In this document: piece after piece, positions 49,325 through 62,104 of the stretch
Layout of the letters: each line of letters opens with the position of its first letter
Numbering within the stretch: position 1 is the first letter of the stretch
Assembly (NCBI RefSeq): GCF_041734735.1
Contig: NC_134883.1
Coordinates: forward strand, 19,887,247 to 19,951,246
Direction: 5' to 3'
Source: Babylonia areolata
Lineage: Eukaryota > Mollusca > Gastropoda > Neogastropoda > Buccinidae
DNA length: 64,000 bases
The notes under the pieces: generated by a model
Database searches by the model: none
Told to the model about the DNA's origin: nothing
The model's input: only the letters and a program-made list of their open reading frames with translations
Made by a program: the position numbers and the translations under genes

Positions 49325-49905
49325 AAATGAACACCATCAACATCTAAACAAAACAAGCAGCAAGGTGTGTGTCAGCAAAATGACCACCACCTACATCATT
49401 AAACAAGCAACAAGGTGTGTGTCAGCAAAATGACCACCACCTACATCATTAAACAAGCAACAAGGTGTGTGTCGGCAAAATGACCACCACCTACATCATT
49501 AAACAAGCAACAAGGTGTGTCAGCAAAATGACCACAACCTACATCATTAAGCAACAAGGTGTGTGTCAGCAACATAAACACCACCTACATCATTAAACAA
49601 GCAACAAGGTGTGTGTCAGCAAAATGACCACCACCTACATCATTAAACAAGCAACAAGGTGTGTGTCAGCAAAATGACCACCACCTACATCATTAAACAA
49701 GCAACAAGGTGTGTGTCAGCAAAATGACCACCACCTACATCATTAAGCAAGCAACAAGGTGTGTGTCAGCAACATAAACACCACCTACATCATTAAACAA
49801 GCAACAAGGTGTGTGTCAGCAACATGAACACCACCTACACCATTGAACAAGCAACAAGGTGTGTCAGCAAAATGACCACAACCTACACCATTAAACAACC
49901 AACAA
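49325..49905 (+). repeat. 50-bp minisatellite, about 12 copies
   Basis: Unit aacaagcaacaaggtgtgtg, tcagcaaaatgaccaccacc, tacatcatta; several adjacent units are identical. Confidence 0.94.
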
Positions 49906-50106
49906 AGTGATGCAAAGCTGTGATTTCAACATTCCAGTCACTAGGCTATATGCAGCTACATGGTAAATGCTGTTCATGTTACACCCTTCAAAGCCTGGTT
50001 CATGTGACTTGACAGGATTACAGTGAAATGTTTCTGACAGCGTATGAAAAGGATTTTTTTTAATACCTAAAATTATGTTTAATCTAACCTACCATGACCT
50101 ACTTGT

Positions 50107-50438
50107 GTGTGTCGATTGGCCAAACGAGCTAAGTAAGTTTGTGTCCTGATACAAGTCTTTGTCAGATATAAAACATGAGTGTTAAAGAATCGACAGACAG
50201 AAATATGAAAAAACTTAGCCGTATGAAGAGCACAGGATCAGGAGTCAAGATGGCTGCCGGAAAAATAGGGCGCTAGTCAGGGATGCACAGGGGAGGTAAC
50301 CTACTTTGGGAGGTTATCAGCCGTAGCTACTTTTGTTTTCTCCACATAAACGGTAGTAGTTTGCACAGAACAGGAATCAGACCCCTGCCGGAGTCTGCAC
50401 TAGTGGGTCACGGTTAAGTATGTGTAATTAAACAAACA
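50107..50438 (+). mobile_element. SINE-like retroposon with 17-bp target-site duplication
   Basis: A 332-bp insert is flanked by perfect 17-bp direct repeats TACCATGACCTACTTGT at 50090-50106 and 50439-50455. It ends in an A-rich tail (gtaattaaacaaaca) and contains caagatggctgccgg and gtctgcactagtgggtcacg. I see no clear tRNA head. Length, tail and duplication fit a retroposon moved by a LINE. Confidence 0.65.
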
Positions 50439-50455
50439 TACCATGACCTACTTGT

Positions 50456-51215
50456 ACAGATTTCAGCAGGGGTTTGATTTCTGTCCTGTACTGAAGGCTA
50501 CTCCCCTCAACAGCTGTGGCTTGTGACCTCTCAGTAAATGACCTCTCTTTTGCGAGCCTATACACAGTCCTTTGACCAGTGTTCTCTTTAGCCTTTCAGC
50601 AGTGTCACTTCACAGAAATGTGCACAATCTCCATTGGCCAGCATTCTAGCAAGGTACAGTCTCAAATGTAATCTTGGTAACCTCACAGAAAAAAGGCCAA
50701 TTAAAAGTAATCATCGCATAAAACAATCTGAACAAATGCATTCATGAACACAAACATGAAAACAATTCTGGTTAGCGAGCAGTATTCTGATTTAAAAAAA
50801 AAAAATCATTTCCATCATTATACACTCCTTTCACAAAAAAGGGGGTGGGGTGGAGTGGGGAATTCCAATTATCAGGCATTTTAAAACAAAACTGCATGTT
50901 ACAATAAAGGCACCATCGGTTCATTTGCACAGGATGGGAATACCTCTTCTCCATCATAAACAAGGTTATTTTCGTTCTTCATCATATTTTCATGTCATTG
51001 TATCATAAACAGGAAGGTATTACAATTCCTGATAACATTTTCAGGTTATTTAATCACAGACATGGGGGTTATTATAATTCTTCATCACATCTGTAGTTTA
51101 TTGTACAAATAAACAAGGCGGTTATGATTCTTGATCAAATTTTCAGTTTACTGTATCAAATCTTCACAGCTGAAAAAGACACTTGAAGAAACTCTTCATG
51201 AGAACACTAACATTC
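50456..51215. other. AMT 3' UTR and flanking unique sequence
   Basis: AT-rich unique sequence with four loosely similar segments around ggttattataattcttcatc (50960-51140), an old tandem repeat. No other gene seen. Confidence 0.6.
51097..51102 (-). promoter_or_regulatory. Candidate polyadenylation signal of AMT
   Basis: TTTATT on + is AATAAA on -, about 115 bp past the AMT stop in AT-rich unique sequence. Confidence 0.45.
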
Positions 51216-51436
51216 TTATTTAGGAATGTAATACCTGGCAGGCACAAATGGCATTTTGGATACCACTGCATCATGCAGCTTCTTTCTGACCTCAATCTTG
51301 ACAGTAGTACCATTCTTCCCAAAGTCCCTTTCCACGTAACCCATGGCAATGTTCTTTTTCAGGGACGGGGATGGACATCCGCTGGTGATCTGTCCAATGC
51401 TCTTCTCTCCACTGCCATCGTAGATTACTGCACCGG
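51216..51436 (-). CDS. AMT: AMT last exon
   Basis: 221 bp to the TAA at 51216-51218; acceptor tcttggttgacag. Encodes [54 protein letters not shown] and ends ARYYIPK, like human TNYYTLK. Confidence 0.95.
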
Positions 51437-54400
51437 CTGTCAACCAAGAAAATCCACACTTTAGTTTTTGGCTCTCTGTACCAAAATAAACAACAAAAAA
51501 CAACAAAACTTTGCATTTAATTTCTGTGAATAAGAAAATACAACAGTTTTATGTTTTGGGTTTCTGCATAAAAAATACAAACATTTCATTTAATTTCTGT
51601 GAACCAATAAAAAGGCATAAAAATTTTTTTTTTAAAGCATTCACATTCATAAGCAAGAAAAATGAACAGTTTATGACTTGACTTTCTGCATTGTGAAAAA
51701 CATTGCATTTGTATTCTCTCTGAAATAACTTCATCTTGGAAACAAGCATGTTTTTGATTCATCAAACTGTCACAATCAATCAATGCATTCTCTGTCCAGC
51801 TCTCCATGTGAGAGAAATATGATCAATTGTGACACAATCAATCAATGCATTCTCTGTTCAGCTCTCCATGTGAGACCAATATGGTCAATTGTGACACAAT
51901 CAATGCATTCTCTGTCCAGCTCTCCATGTGAGAGCAATATGGTCAATTGTGACACAATCAATCAATGCATTCTCTGTCCAGCTCTCCACGTGAGAGCAAT
52001 ATGATCAATTGTGACACAAACAACCAATGCATTCTCTGTCCAGCTCTCCATGTGAGAGCAATATGGTCAATTGTGACACAATCAATCAATGCATTCTCTG
52101 TCCAGCTCTCCACGTGAGAGCAATATGATCAATTGTGACACAATCAATCAATGCATTCTCTGTCCAGATCTCCATGTGAGAGCAATATGATCAATTGTGA
52201 CACAATCAATCAATGCATTCTCTGTCCAGCTCTCCACATGAGAGCAATACGATAAACTGTGACACAAACAATGCATTCTCTGTCCAGCATGTTTTTGATT
52301 CATCAAACTGTCCCCCACCCCCACCCCCAAATTGTCCACACAACCAAACAAGTTGCTAATCATTTTGGTCACTTTGGACACAAACAGAATTGATGCATTC
52401 TCTGTCTGGTTCTCCATGTGAGAGCAATATGATCAATTGTGACACAAGCAATGCATTCTCTGTCCAGCTCTCCATGTGAGAGCAATTTTGTCAATTGTGA
52501 CACAAACAATGCATTCTCTGTCCAGCCCTCCATGTGAGAGCAATATGATAATTGAGTTTTGTAAATCCAGAGCTGCAATGGCTGTTTGCTGCTTGAGGAT
52601 GAAGTGAGATGTTGTCTACATGTGTGTTGTTTCGGAAAGGAAAAAAACCGCAAAGTCTGGAAACCCTGATAGAGTTAAGAGGTAGAGGACACATTACCTC
52701 TGGGGAGCGATAAGAGGTCAGAGAACACATTACCTCTGGGAGGAGATAGAGGACACATTACCTCTGGGAGGGGGGCGGGGGGGGGGGGGGGGGCACCAGT
52801 GGGTGGGGGATGGAGGGCGATAGAGAGCACATTACCTCTGCGGGAGACAGAGTTCACATTACCTCTGGGGGGACACAGAGGTCACATTACTTCTGGGGGG
52901 GGGGGGGACAAAAGTCACATTATCTCCAGGGGGAGATAGAGGTCACATTACCTCGGGGGGGGGGGGGGGGGGAGATGGAGGGCACATTACCTTGGGAGGA
53001 GATAGAGGTTACATTATCTCTATGGGGAGATAGAGGTCACATTATCTCTAGGGGGAGATAGAGGTCACATTACCTCTGGGGGGGAGATAGAGGTCACATT
53101 ATCTCTAGGGGGAGATAGAGGTCACATTACCTCTGGGGGGGAGATAGAGGTCACATTATCTCTGGGGGGTGGGGGTGGAGGGCACATTACCTCTGGGAGG
53201 AGATAGAGGTTACATCACCTCTGAGGGGTGGGATAGAGGTCACATTACCGCTGGGGGAGATAGAGGTGAGAGGTCACATTACCTCGGGGGGGCACGGGGA
53301 GGGGGGGGGGGAATAGAGGTCACATTAACTCTGTGGGGAGACAGAGGACAGAGGATGCATTACCTTTGGAGGGTGGGGGAGATAGAAGTCACATTACCAC
53401 GGGGAGGCGGGGAGGGATACAGGTGAGAGGTCACATTACCTCTGGGGGGAGATAGAGGTCTATTTACCTCTGGGAGAAGATAGAGGTCACATAACCTCTG
53501 GGAGGAGATACAGGTCACATTACCTCTGGGCGGAGATAGAGGTCACATTACCTCTGGGGGGAGACAGAGGACAGAGGTCGCATTACCTCTGGAGGGGGGG
53601 GGGGGGGGGGGTAGAGGTGAGAGGTCACACATTACCTCTGGGGGGAGACAGAGGTCGCATTACCTCTGGAGGGGTGGGGTAGGTCACATTACCTCGGGGG
53701 GGGGGGGGGGGGGGAGATAGAGGTGAGAGGTCACACATTACCTCTGGGGGGAGGCCCCACAGACACAAAGCCCACCCTGCGCCGTGCAGGTTTGTTGGTG
53801 ATCTGGTCCAGGATGACCCCCGCCCCGGGAAAGTCCCCTCGGCCTCTTCTGCTCTTGGCTGCACACAGTGCACCCATTTAATACACATTAACTGTGAACA
53901 TGGCTACAGCCTTTTCCACATCAACTATCAACATGGCCACAGCCTTTTCCACATCAACTATCAACATGGCCACAGCCTTTTTCACATCAACTACATCAAC
54001 TATCAACATGGCCACAGCCTTTTTCACATCAACTACATCAACTATCAACATGGCCACAGTCTTTTCCACATCAACTATCAACATGGTCACAGTCTTTTCC
54101 ACATCAACTGTCAACATGGCCTGTCGACATGGCCACAGCCTTTTCCACATCAACTGTCAACATGGCCACAGCCTTTTCCACATTGAAATCCTGAAAGAAA
54201 TGACAATAAACTCCTGTGAGCTTGATCCTATACCAGCCTCTGTCTTTTCCCAGTGTGTCTCACAACTTCTCCCCACAATCACCAATATTGTCAACTCATC
54301 CATTCTCACTGGAACGTTTCCATCTACTTTCAAAACTGCAATTGTCTGGCCTGTTCTAAAGAAACCCAACCTTGACTCAACATTTTGATAAACTATCCAC

Positions 54401-57400
54401 CAGTTTGGAACTTTCCTTTCCTGTCCAAACTTCTTGAAAAAGCCATCCTGAAGCAGCTCAACAACCACCTTTGTTTCAACAATCTCCTCCACCCTTTTCA
54501 GTCTGCCTATTGTGCTGACCACAGCACCAAAACCACTCTCCCCCACATCCTGAATAATCAACTGCTAACATCTGAATAATCAACTGCTAACATCCAACTC
54601 TGCAAAAATTCCTTTCTTACTCTTCTCCACTTGTCAGCCGCCTTTGATACGAAAGGCCATTCTTCTTTCCTGTCTTAACTTACATTTGGTATCAACGGTA
54701 TTGCTCTCAGCAGACTCAGATCATATCTCATGATGATAATACTGGTATTTATATGGCCCTGAATCTTGTGCAGAGACAAATCAAAGCGCTTTCGCACCAG
54801 TCATTCACACGCATGCTTCAGTTTTGTCCGCATTCAATTGTAACTATTTATCTCACTGGCCAATTCCAGTCTGTCATAGTTAAAAATTGTGAGTCTGAAC
54901 CGGTTAAAGTTGAACATGGAATCCCACAGGGATCTGTTTTAGGCCCTGTGCTCTTCACACTGCACTGCTCCTCTTGCTGAAATTATCAACTGACACCATG
55001 TCAGTCATTATTCTTATGCTGATGACACTCAACTTCAGAAAAGTGATACCCCTGAAAATTTGCTCTTGCTCCTGCAAGACACAGCCGACTGCTTCCTGGA
55101 CATTCAAAACTGGATGACTCTTGAGTTACAATTGAATGCGGGCAGAACTGAAGCAATCATAGAACTAAACAAAAACTCTCTTCCATCACAACTGACACAA
55201 TCAAACTAAAAACCGAAGCAATCATAGGAAATAACTAAAACTCTCTTCCATCACAAATGACACAATCAAACTTAACAGTACATCCATCCCTCTTTCCAGT
55301 TCCGTCAGGAACCTTGGTGTTGTCCTTCACAACACACTGTCCATGCAAAAATTATCAGTCAGACATGTCAGTCCTCCTACTGTCAACAGCATCGCATCAG
55401 TTCCATTTGGAAATATCTGTCCACCGACACAACATCTAGACTTGTCATTTCTCTCATTCTCTCTCACTCCTAATACTGTAACTCTCTATTGTCTGGTTTG
55501 CCTGCTTTATCCATTCAGTCCCTTCAGCGCATACTAAACTCTGCTGCCCAACTTGTCCTCAGAAAGAAAAGATCTGAGCACATCACTCCTCTTTTGCAAC
55601 ATCTCCACTGGCTCCCTGTCTCACACAGAATAAAGCACAAAATCAGTGCTCAATGTTATAAATGTATTCACATATCTGCCCCTTCATATCTCTGTGGCTG
55701 CCTTCACCTCTACACCCCATCTCGCTCTCTATGATTGACTTCGGATCCACTCTTATTACACATACTCAGGTTCAAACACTCCACTGTCGGCCACCGTTCT
55801 TCTTCTGTCTCTGGACCTTGCTTTTGGAATGAATTTCCACTTTCGTTTCGTCAGGTCTCTGCAATCAGCTCTTTCAGGTCTGGCCTTAAAACCCACCTCT
55901 TTCCATGACAGCCTCCCTCTCATACCTCTTCAGTTTCTTGAGTTTCAAGTCATGCATGCGTGCGAATGACAAGTGTGAAAACATTTTGATTTGTCTCTGC
56001 ACAAGATTCAGCGCTATATAATTATAAATTACTATCATCATTATCACATCAACTACAGACATGGCTACAGCCTTTTCCACATTAACCACATCAACTGTCA
56101 ACATGGCCACAACCTTTTCCACATTAACCACATCAACTGTCGACATGGCCATAGCCTTTTCCACATTAACTACATCAACTGTCGCCATGACCATAGCCTT
56201 TTCCACATTAACCATATCAACTGTAGACATGGCCACAGCCTTTTCCACATTAACCACGCCAACTGTAGACATGGCCACCACATTTTCCACATTAACCACA
56301 TCAACTGTCAACACGGCCACAACCTTTTCCACATTAACCACATCAACTGTCAACACAGCCACAACTTTTTCCACATTAACTGTCAACATGGTCACAACTT
56401 TTTCCACATCAACCACATCAACTGTCAACATGGCCACAACCTTTTCCACATTAACCATATCAACTGTAGATAAGGACACAGCCTTTTCCACATTAACCAC
56501 ATCAACTGTAGACAAGGCCATAGCCTTTTCCACATTAACCACATCAACTGTAGACATGGCCACAGCCTTTTCCACATTAACCACATCAACTGTCAACATG
56601 GCCACAGCCTTTTCCACATTAACCACATCAACTGTCCATATGGCCACCACCTTTTCCACGTTAACCACATCAACTGTCGACATGGCCACAGCCTTTTCCA
56701 CATTAACCACATCAACTGTCAACATGGCCACCACCTTTTCCACATTAACCACATCAACTGTCCATATGGCCCCAGCCTTTTCCACAATAACCACATCAAC
56801 TGTCGACATGGCCCCAGCCTTTTCCACATTAACCACATCAACTGTCCATATGGCCACCACCTTTTCCACATTAATCACATCAACTGTAGACATGTCAACA
56901 GCATTTTCCTCAGACATGGCCCAGTTAACAACTTTAAATGCGGTACATGGCTACGTTCACATTAACCACATCAACTGTCAACATGGCCACAGCCTTTTCC
57001 ACATTAACCACATCAACTGTCCATATGGCCACCACCTTTTCCACGTTAACCACATCAACTGTCGACATGGCCACAGCCTTTTCCACATTAACCACATCAA
57101 CTGTCAACATGGCCACCACCTTTTCCACATTAACCACATCAACTGTCCATATGGCCCCAGCCTTTTCCACAATAACCACATCAACTGTCGACATGGCCCC
57201 AGCCTTTTCCACATTAACCACATCAACTGTCCATATGGCCACCACCTTTTCCACATTAATCACATCAACTGTAGACATGTCAACAGCATTTTCCTCAGAC
57301 ATGGCCCAGTTAACAACTTTAAATGCGGTACATGGCTACGTTCACATTAACCACATCAACTGTCGACATGGCCACAGCCTTTTCCACATTAACCACATCA

Positions 57401-60400
57401 ACTGTCAACATGGCCACCACCTTTTCCACATTAACCACATCAACTGTCCATATGGCCCCAGCCTTTTCCACAATAACCACATCAACTGTCGACATGGCCC
57501 CAGCCTTTTCCACATTAACCACATCAACTGTCCATATGGCCACCACCTTTTCCACATTAATCACATCAACTGTAGACATGTCAACAGCATTTTCCTCAGA
57601 CATGGCCCAGTTAACAACTTTAAATGCGGTACATGGCTACTTTCATCCCGGAAGCAGGTTGGCTTCATGCTAGGTTTAGAGATCCTTCAAACAACTTTGT
57701 TCTGTTGGCCACTTTCATTAATCAATCTGATAATTGTTAGTGATTCATAGTTACATCCCTTGTGGCTTGGTAGACATTACATGGACTGATTATATACACT
57801 ATAGAGCAACATGCTTCCTAAAAGGAAAATGGGAGACAGATCTTAAGACTACATTTCATAGCCTTAAATATTCTTGATGTTTCTGTGTTTGTTAGATATT
57901 GTTGATGTTTTTGTTTTGTAGAGCATGAGTTGTTTTTTATGTTGAGAATGAACAGCTGAAGAAAGCAGTGTTTTGCAGAGAATGAGATGTTCAGAATGAA
58001 CAGACGAAAGAAGTAGTGTTTTGTAGAGAATGAGATGTTTTTTATGTTCAGAATGAACAGCTGAAGAAAGCAGTGTTTTGTAGAGAATGAGCTGTTTTTT
58101 TATGTTCAATGTTCAGAATGAACAGCTGAAAGAAGTAGTGCTTTGTAGAGAATAAGTTGGGTTTTTTTATGTTCAGAATGAACAGATGAAGGAAGCAGTG
58201 TTCTGTAGAGAATGAGCTGTTTTTTTTTATGTTCAGAATGAACAGCTGAAAGAAGTAGTGCTTTGTAGAGAATAAGTTGGGTTTTTTTATGTTCAGAATG
58301 AACAGATGAAGGAAGCAGTGTTCTGTAGAGAATGAGCTGTTTTTTTTATGTTCAGAATGAACAGCTGAAAGAAGTAGTGCTTTGTAGAGAATAAGTTGGG
58401 GTTTTTTATTATCAGAATGAACAGATGAAGGAAGCAGTGTTCTGTAGAGAATGAGCTGTTTTTTTATGTTCAGAATGAACAGATGAAGAAAGCAGTGTTT
58501 TGTAGAGAATGAGCTGTTTTTTTTATGTTCAGAATGAACAGCTGAAAGAAGTACATGTAGTGCTTTGTAGAGAATAAGTTGGGTTTTTTTATGTTCAGAA
58601 TGAACAGCTGAAGGAAGCAGTGTTATGCAGAGAATGAGGAAGTACTGACAAATGAGCCAGGTGAGAGAAGCCTCCACAGGAGTGGTGCTTTCGTCGATGT
58701 CGTTGCCATAGAGACACAGCCCTGCCTCCAGGCGCAGACTGTCCCGGGCCCCCAGTCCTACCATCTTCACGTCCCCCTCTCTGGATGACAGCAGGCCTTC
58801 TATCACACCCACTATGGCACTGGCTGGTACTGATATCTGAAAACATAACATACACCTGGTACTGATATCTGAAAACATACACTGAAATCTGAAAACATAA
58901 CATACACCTGGCACTGAAATCTGAAAACATAATATACACCTGGCACTGAAATCTTAAAACATAGCATACACCTGGCACTGAAATCTGAAAACATAACATA
59001 CACCTGGCACTGAAATCTGAAAACATAACATTTGTATTTGTATTTCTTTTTATTACACCAAATTTCTCTGTGTGAAATTGGGGCTGCTCTTCCCAGGGAG
59101 AGCGCGTCGCTACACTACAGCACCACCCATTTTTTGTATTTTTTTTCCTGTGAGCAGTTTTATTTGTTTTTCCTATCAAAGTGGATTTTTCTACAGAATT
59201 TTGTCAGGAACAACCCTTTTGTTGTGGGGGGGTTCTTTTACATGCACTAAGTGCATGCTGCATACAGGACCTCGGTTTATCGTCTCATCCGAATGACTAG
59301 CGTCCAGATCACCACTCAAGGTCTAGTGGAGGGGGAGAAAATATTGGCAGCTGAGCCGTGATTCGAACCAGCACGCTCAGATTCTCTCATTTCCTAGGCA
59401 GACGCGTTACCTCTACACCCTACACCAGTAGTATTGTAGTAGCACACTACACAAACCTCCACACCATCTTCAGAACATATACACCCTACACCAGTAGTAC
59501 TGTAATAGTACACTGCACAAACCTCAACACCATCTTCAGAACATATACACCCTACACCAGTAGTACTGTAATAGTACACTGCACAAACCTCAACACCATC
59601 TTCAGAAAATATACACCCTACACCAGTGGTACTGTAATAGTACACTGCAGAAACCTCCACACCATCTTCAGAACATATACACCCTACACCAGTAGTACTG
59701 TAGTAGTACACTACACAAACCTCCACACCATCTTCAGAACATATACACCCTACACCAGTAGTACTGTAGTAGTACACTACACAAACCTCCACACCATCTT
59801 CAGAACATATACACCCCACACCAGTAGTACTGTAGTAGTACACTACACAAACCTCCACACCATCTTCAGAACATATACACCCCACACCAGTAGTACTGTA
59901 GTAGTACACTACACAAACCTCCACACCATCCTCTCCTGTGTAGCCGCAGCGTGTTACCCTGCAGTTTTCAACGCCACAAACATTCGCGGGCCGGGTGGTC
60001 ATGAATGGAAGATTTGACAGGTCAAAATCAACCAATGGCTGCAAAACTTTTGTCATCAAGGGACCTGCAACAAATGGATTTAAATTTTTTTTTTTTTTGA
60101 AATTGTATATAAAACAACAGAACAGAAGAGAGGCCTCACCAAGCATGTTCACTTTTTACTTTCTGCCTGTTCAGTGCATTCCACTGTACATTGTGTCACC
60201 AAGCACTAACTATCCGTAGGATATACCATCAATACAATTAACTCTCTCCATACGAACGGCGAAAGAGACGACGTTAACAGCGTTTCATCCCAATTACCAT
60301 CATCAAAATATTACAAGCGGAACGCTCTTACACTAGGAGGTGAATGTTGACAAAGAATACCACAGTTCTGATGATGGAAGCTAAAGGATGGGTCATTCAG

Positions 60401-62064
60401 ACACCCAGTGGACATCCGAGGGGTCTGTGTAGAGGAGAAGAGAGGACTGGCCGTACTGAGTGAGTTAAACAATGTGTCACCAAGCACAAACTATCTACAG
60501 GATATACCATCAATACAATTAAACATTGTGTTATTAAGCACAAACTATCTACAGGATATACCATCAATACAATTAAACACTGTGTCACCAAGCACAAACT
60601 ATCTACAGGATATACCATCAATACAATTAAACATTGTGTTATTAAGCACAAACTATCTACAGGATATACCATCAATACAATTAAACATTTGAGCCCTGAC
60701 CACCGGTTTACCGGTGGTGGGGAGGGGTGGCATAACGCCTGGCCACCGGTTGAGCAGTGCGTAAGCACTTGTGTTGTGTTTTGCTATTGGTTGACTTATA
60801 TTGAAGAGCCAATCAGAAAAACTGTAATATTCCGATGCCAGCGAACGCAGTACCAACACTGCCGCGCCCCCTCACTGTGTTTTGTGCCTGTGCTTTGGAT
60901 AAAAAAAAAATCGATTTCTACCATGAAGCGTGCAGAGTCTCAACCTGACACACCTCCTTTGATCAACTGATTCTGCATGCTCAGATTCATTTTCAACATC
61001 ACTATCTGTAGCAAAATTATCCGATTCGAATTCCACTTCACTATCAGAGTAATCATTGTCATACTCTACTTCCGATAAATCATCAAGGATATCAATTACT
61101 TGCTGCGTTGTGTACAGTTGTTTTCTCGCACGTTTTGTCCCTGATTTCTGCCCTGACAGGCCAGGTTGAGACTGCACGCTTCAAGTTTTTACCCACCGCT
61201 CAACCGGTGGCCGGGCATTATGTCATTTTTCTCTGCCACCGGTAAAGCGGTGGTCAGGGCTCAAGGGGTTTAATACCAATTATTTGAAAATTTTGGCTCA
61301 GGAGCTCAGGCAGAAGGGTTAAAATTGCTCAGGAACTCAGGGCTCAAAGGGTTAAACATTGTGTCACCAAGCACAAACTATCTACAGGATATACAATCAA
61401 TACAAATATTGTGTCATTAAGCACAAACTATCTACAGGATACACCATCAATACAATTAAACACTGTGTCACCAAGCACTAACTATCTACAGGATATACCA
61501 TCAATACAATTAAACATCGTGTCATCAAGCATGAGCTATCTACAGGATATACCATCAATACAATTAAACATTGTGTCACCAAGTATGAGTTTCAGTTTTC
61601 AGTAGCTCAAGGAGGCGTCACTGCGTTCGGACAAATCCATATACGCTACACCACATCTGCCAAGCAGATGCCTGACCAGCAGTGCAGCCCAACGTGCTTA
61701 GTAAGGCCTTGAGAAAAAAAAAGATAAATACATAAAGAAAGAACTACTACTAATGATAATATGTATAAGGTGCAAAAACGTGATGAAGTCAACTATAAGC
61801 GTACAAAAAAAAAAAAAAAAAAAAAAAAAAGATAAAATAATAACTAAATAATAATAATAATAATAATATTTAAAAATAAAAATAAAATAAATAACTAAAA
61901 AAAAAAAAAAAGACCACAATGATGATAAATAAGCAAATAAATGTAAAAAAAAAGCAGACACACATTCACACATACCCACACATATGCATATCAGATATGC
62001 ACCAAACATGCAGTTTCACAGATATGAAAGTACAGTTAAATACACATAAATGTACATGAGCCCC

Positions 62065-62104
<40 letters not shown>

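Larger units (their letters stand above)
60175..61590 (+). repeat. 54-bp minisatellite split by two TTAA elements
   Basis: Unit tcaccaagcacaaactatct, acaggatataccatcaatac, aattaaacattgtg. Array parts are 60175-60241, 60469-60684 and 61352-61590. Each unit contains one TTAA, and both mobile elements sit exactly there. Confidence 0.93.

Noticed and set aside
55886-57750. Open frames of 429, 343 and 270 codons ([10 protein letters not shown] and its complement)
   Set aside because: Product of the 33-bp array; no start context, no domain, open on both strands.
59285-59412. tRNA gene on -
   Set aside because: It is the head of a complete SINE with body and tail.
59394-60152. 252-codon - frame containing GYTGEDGVE and [12 protein letters not shown] repeats
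   Set aside because: The GYTGEDGVE part is the real AMT exon; the rest is intron array that happens to stay open. Kept as a finding on alternative donors, not as a gene.
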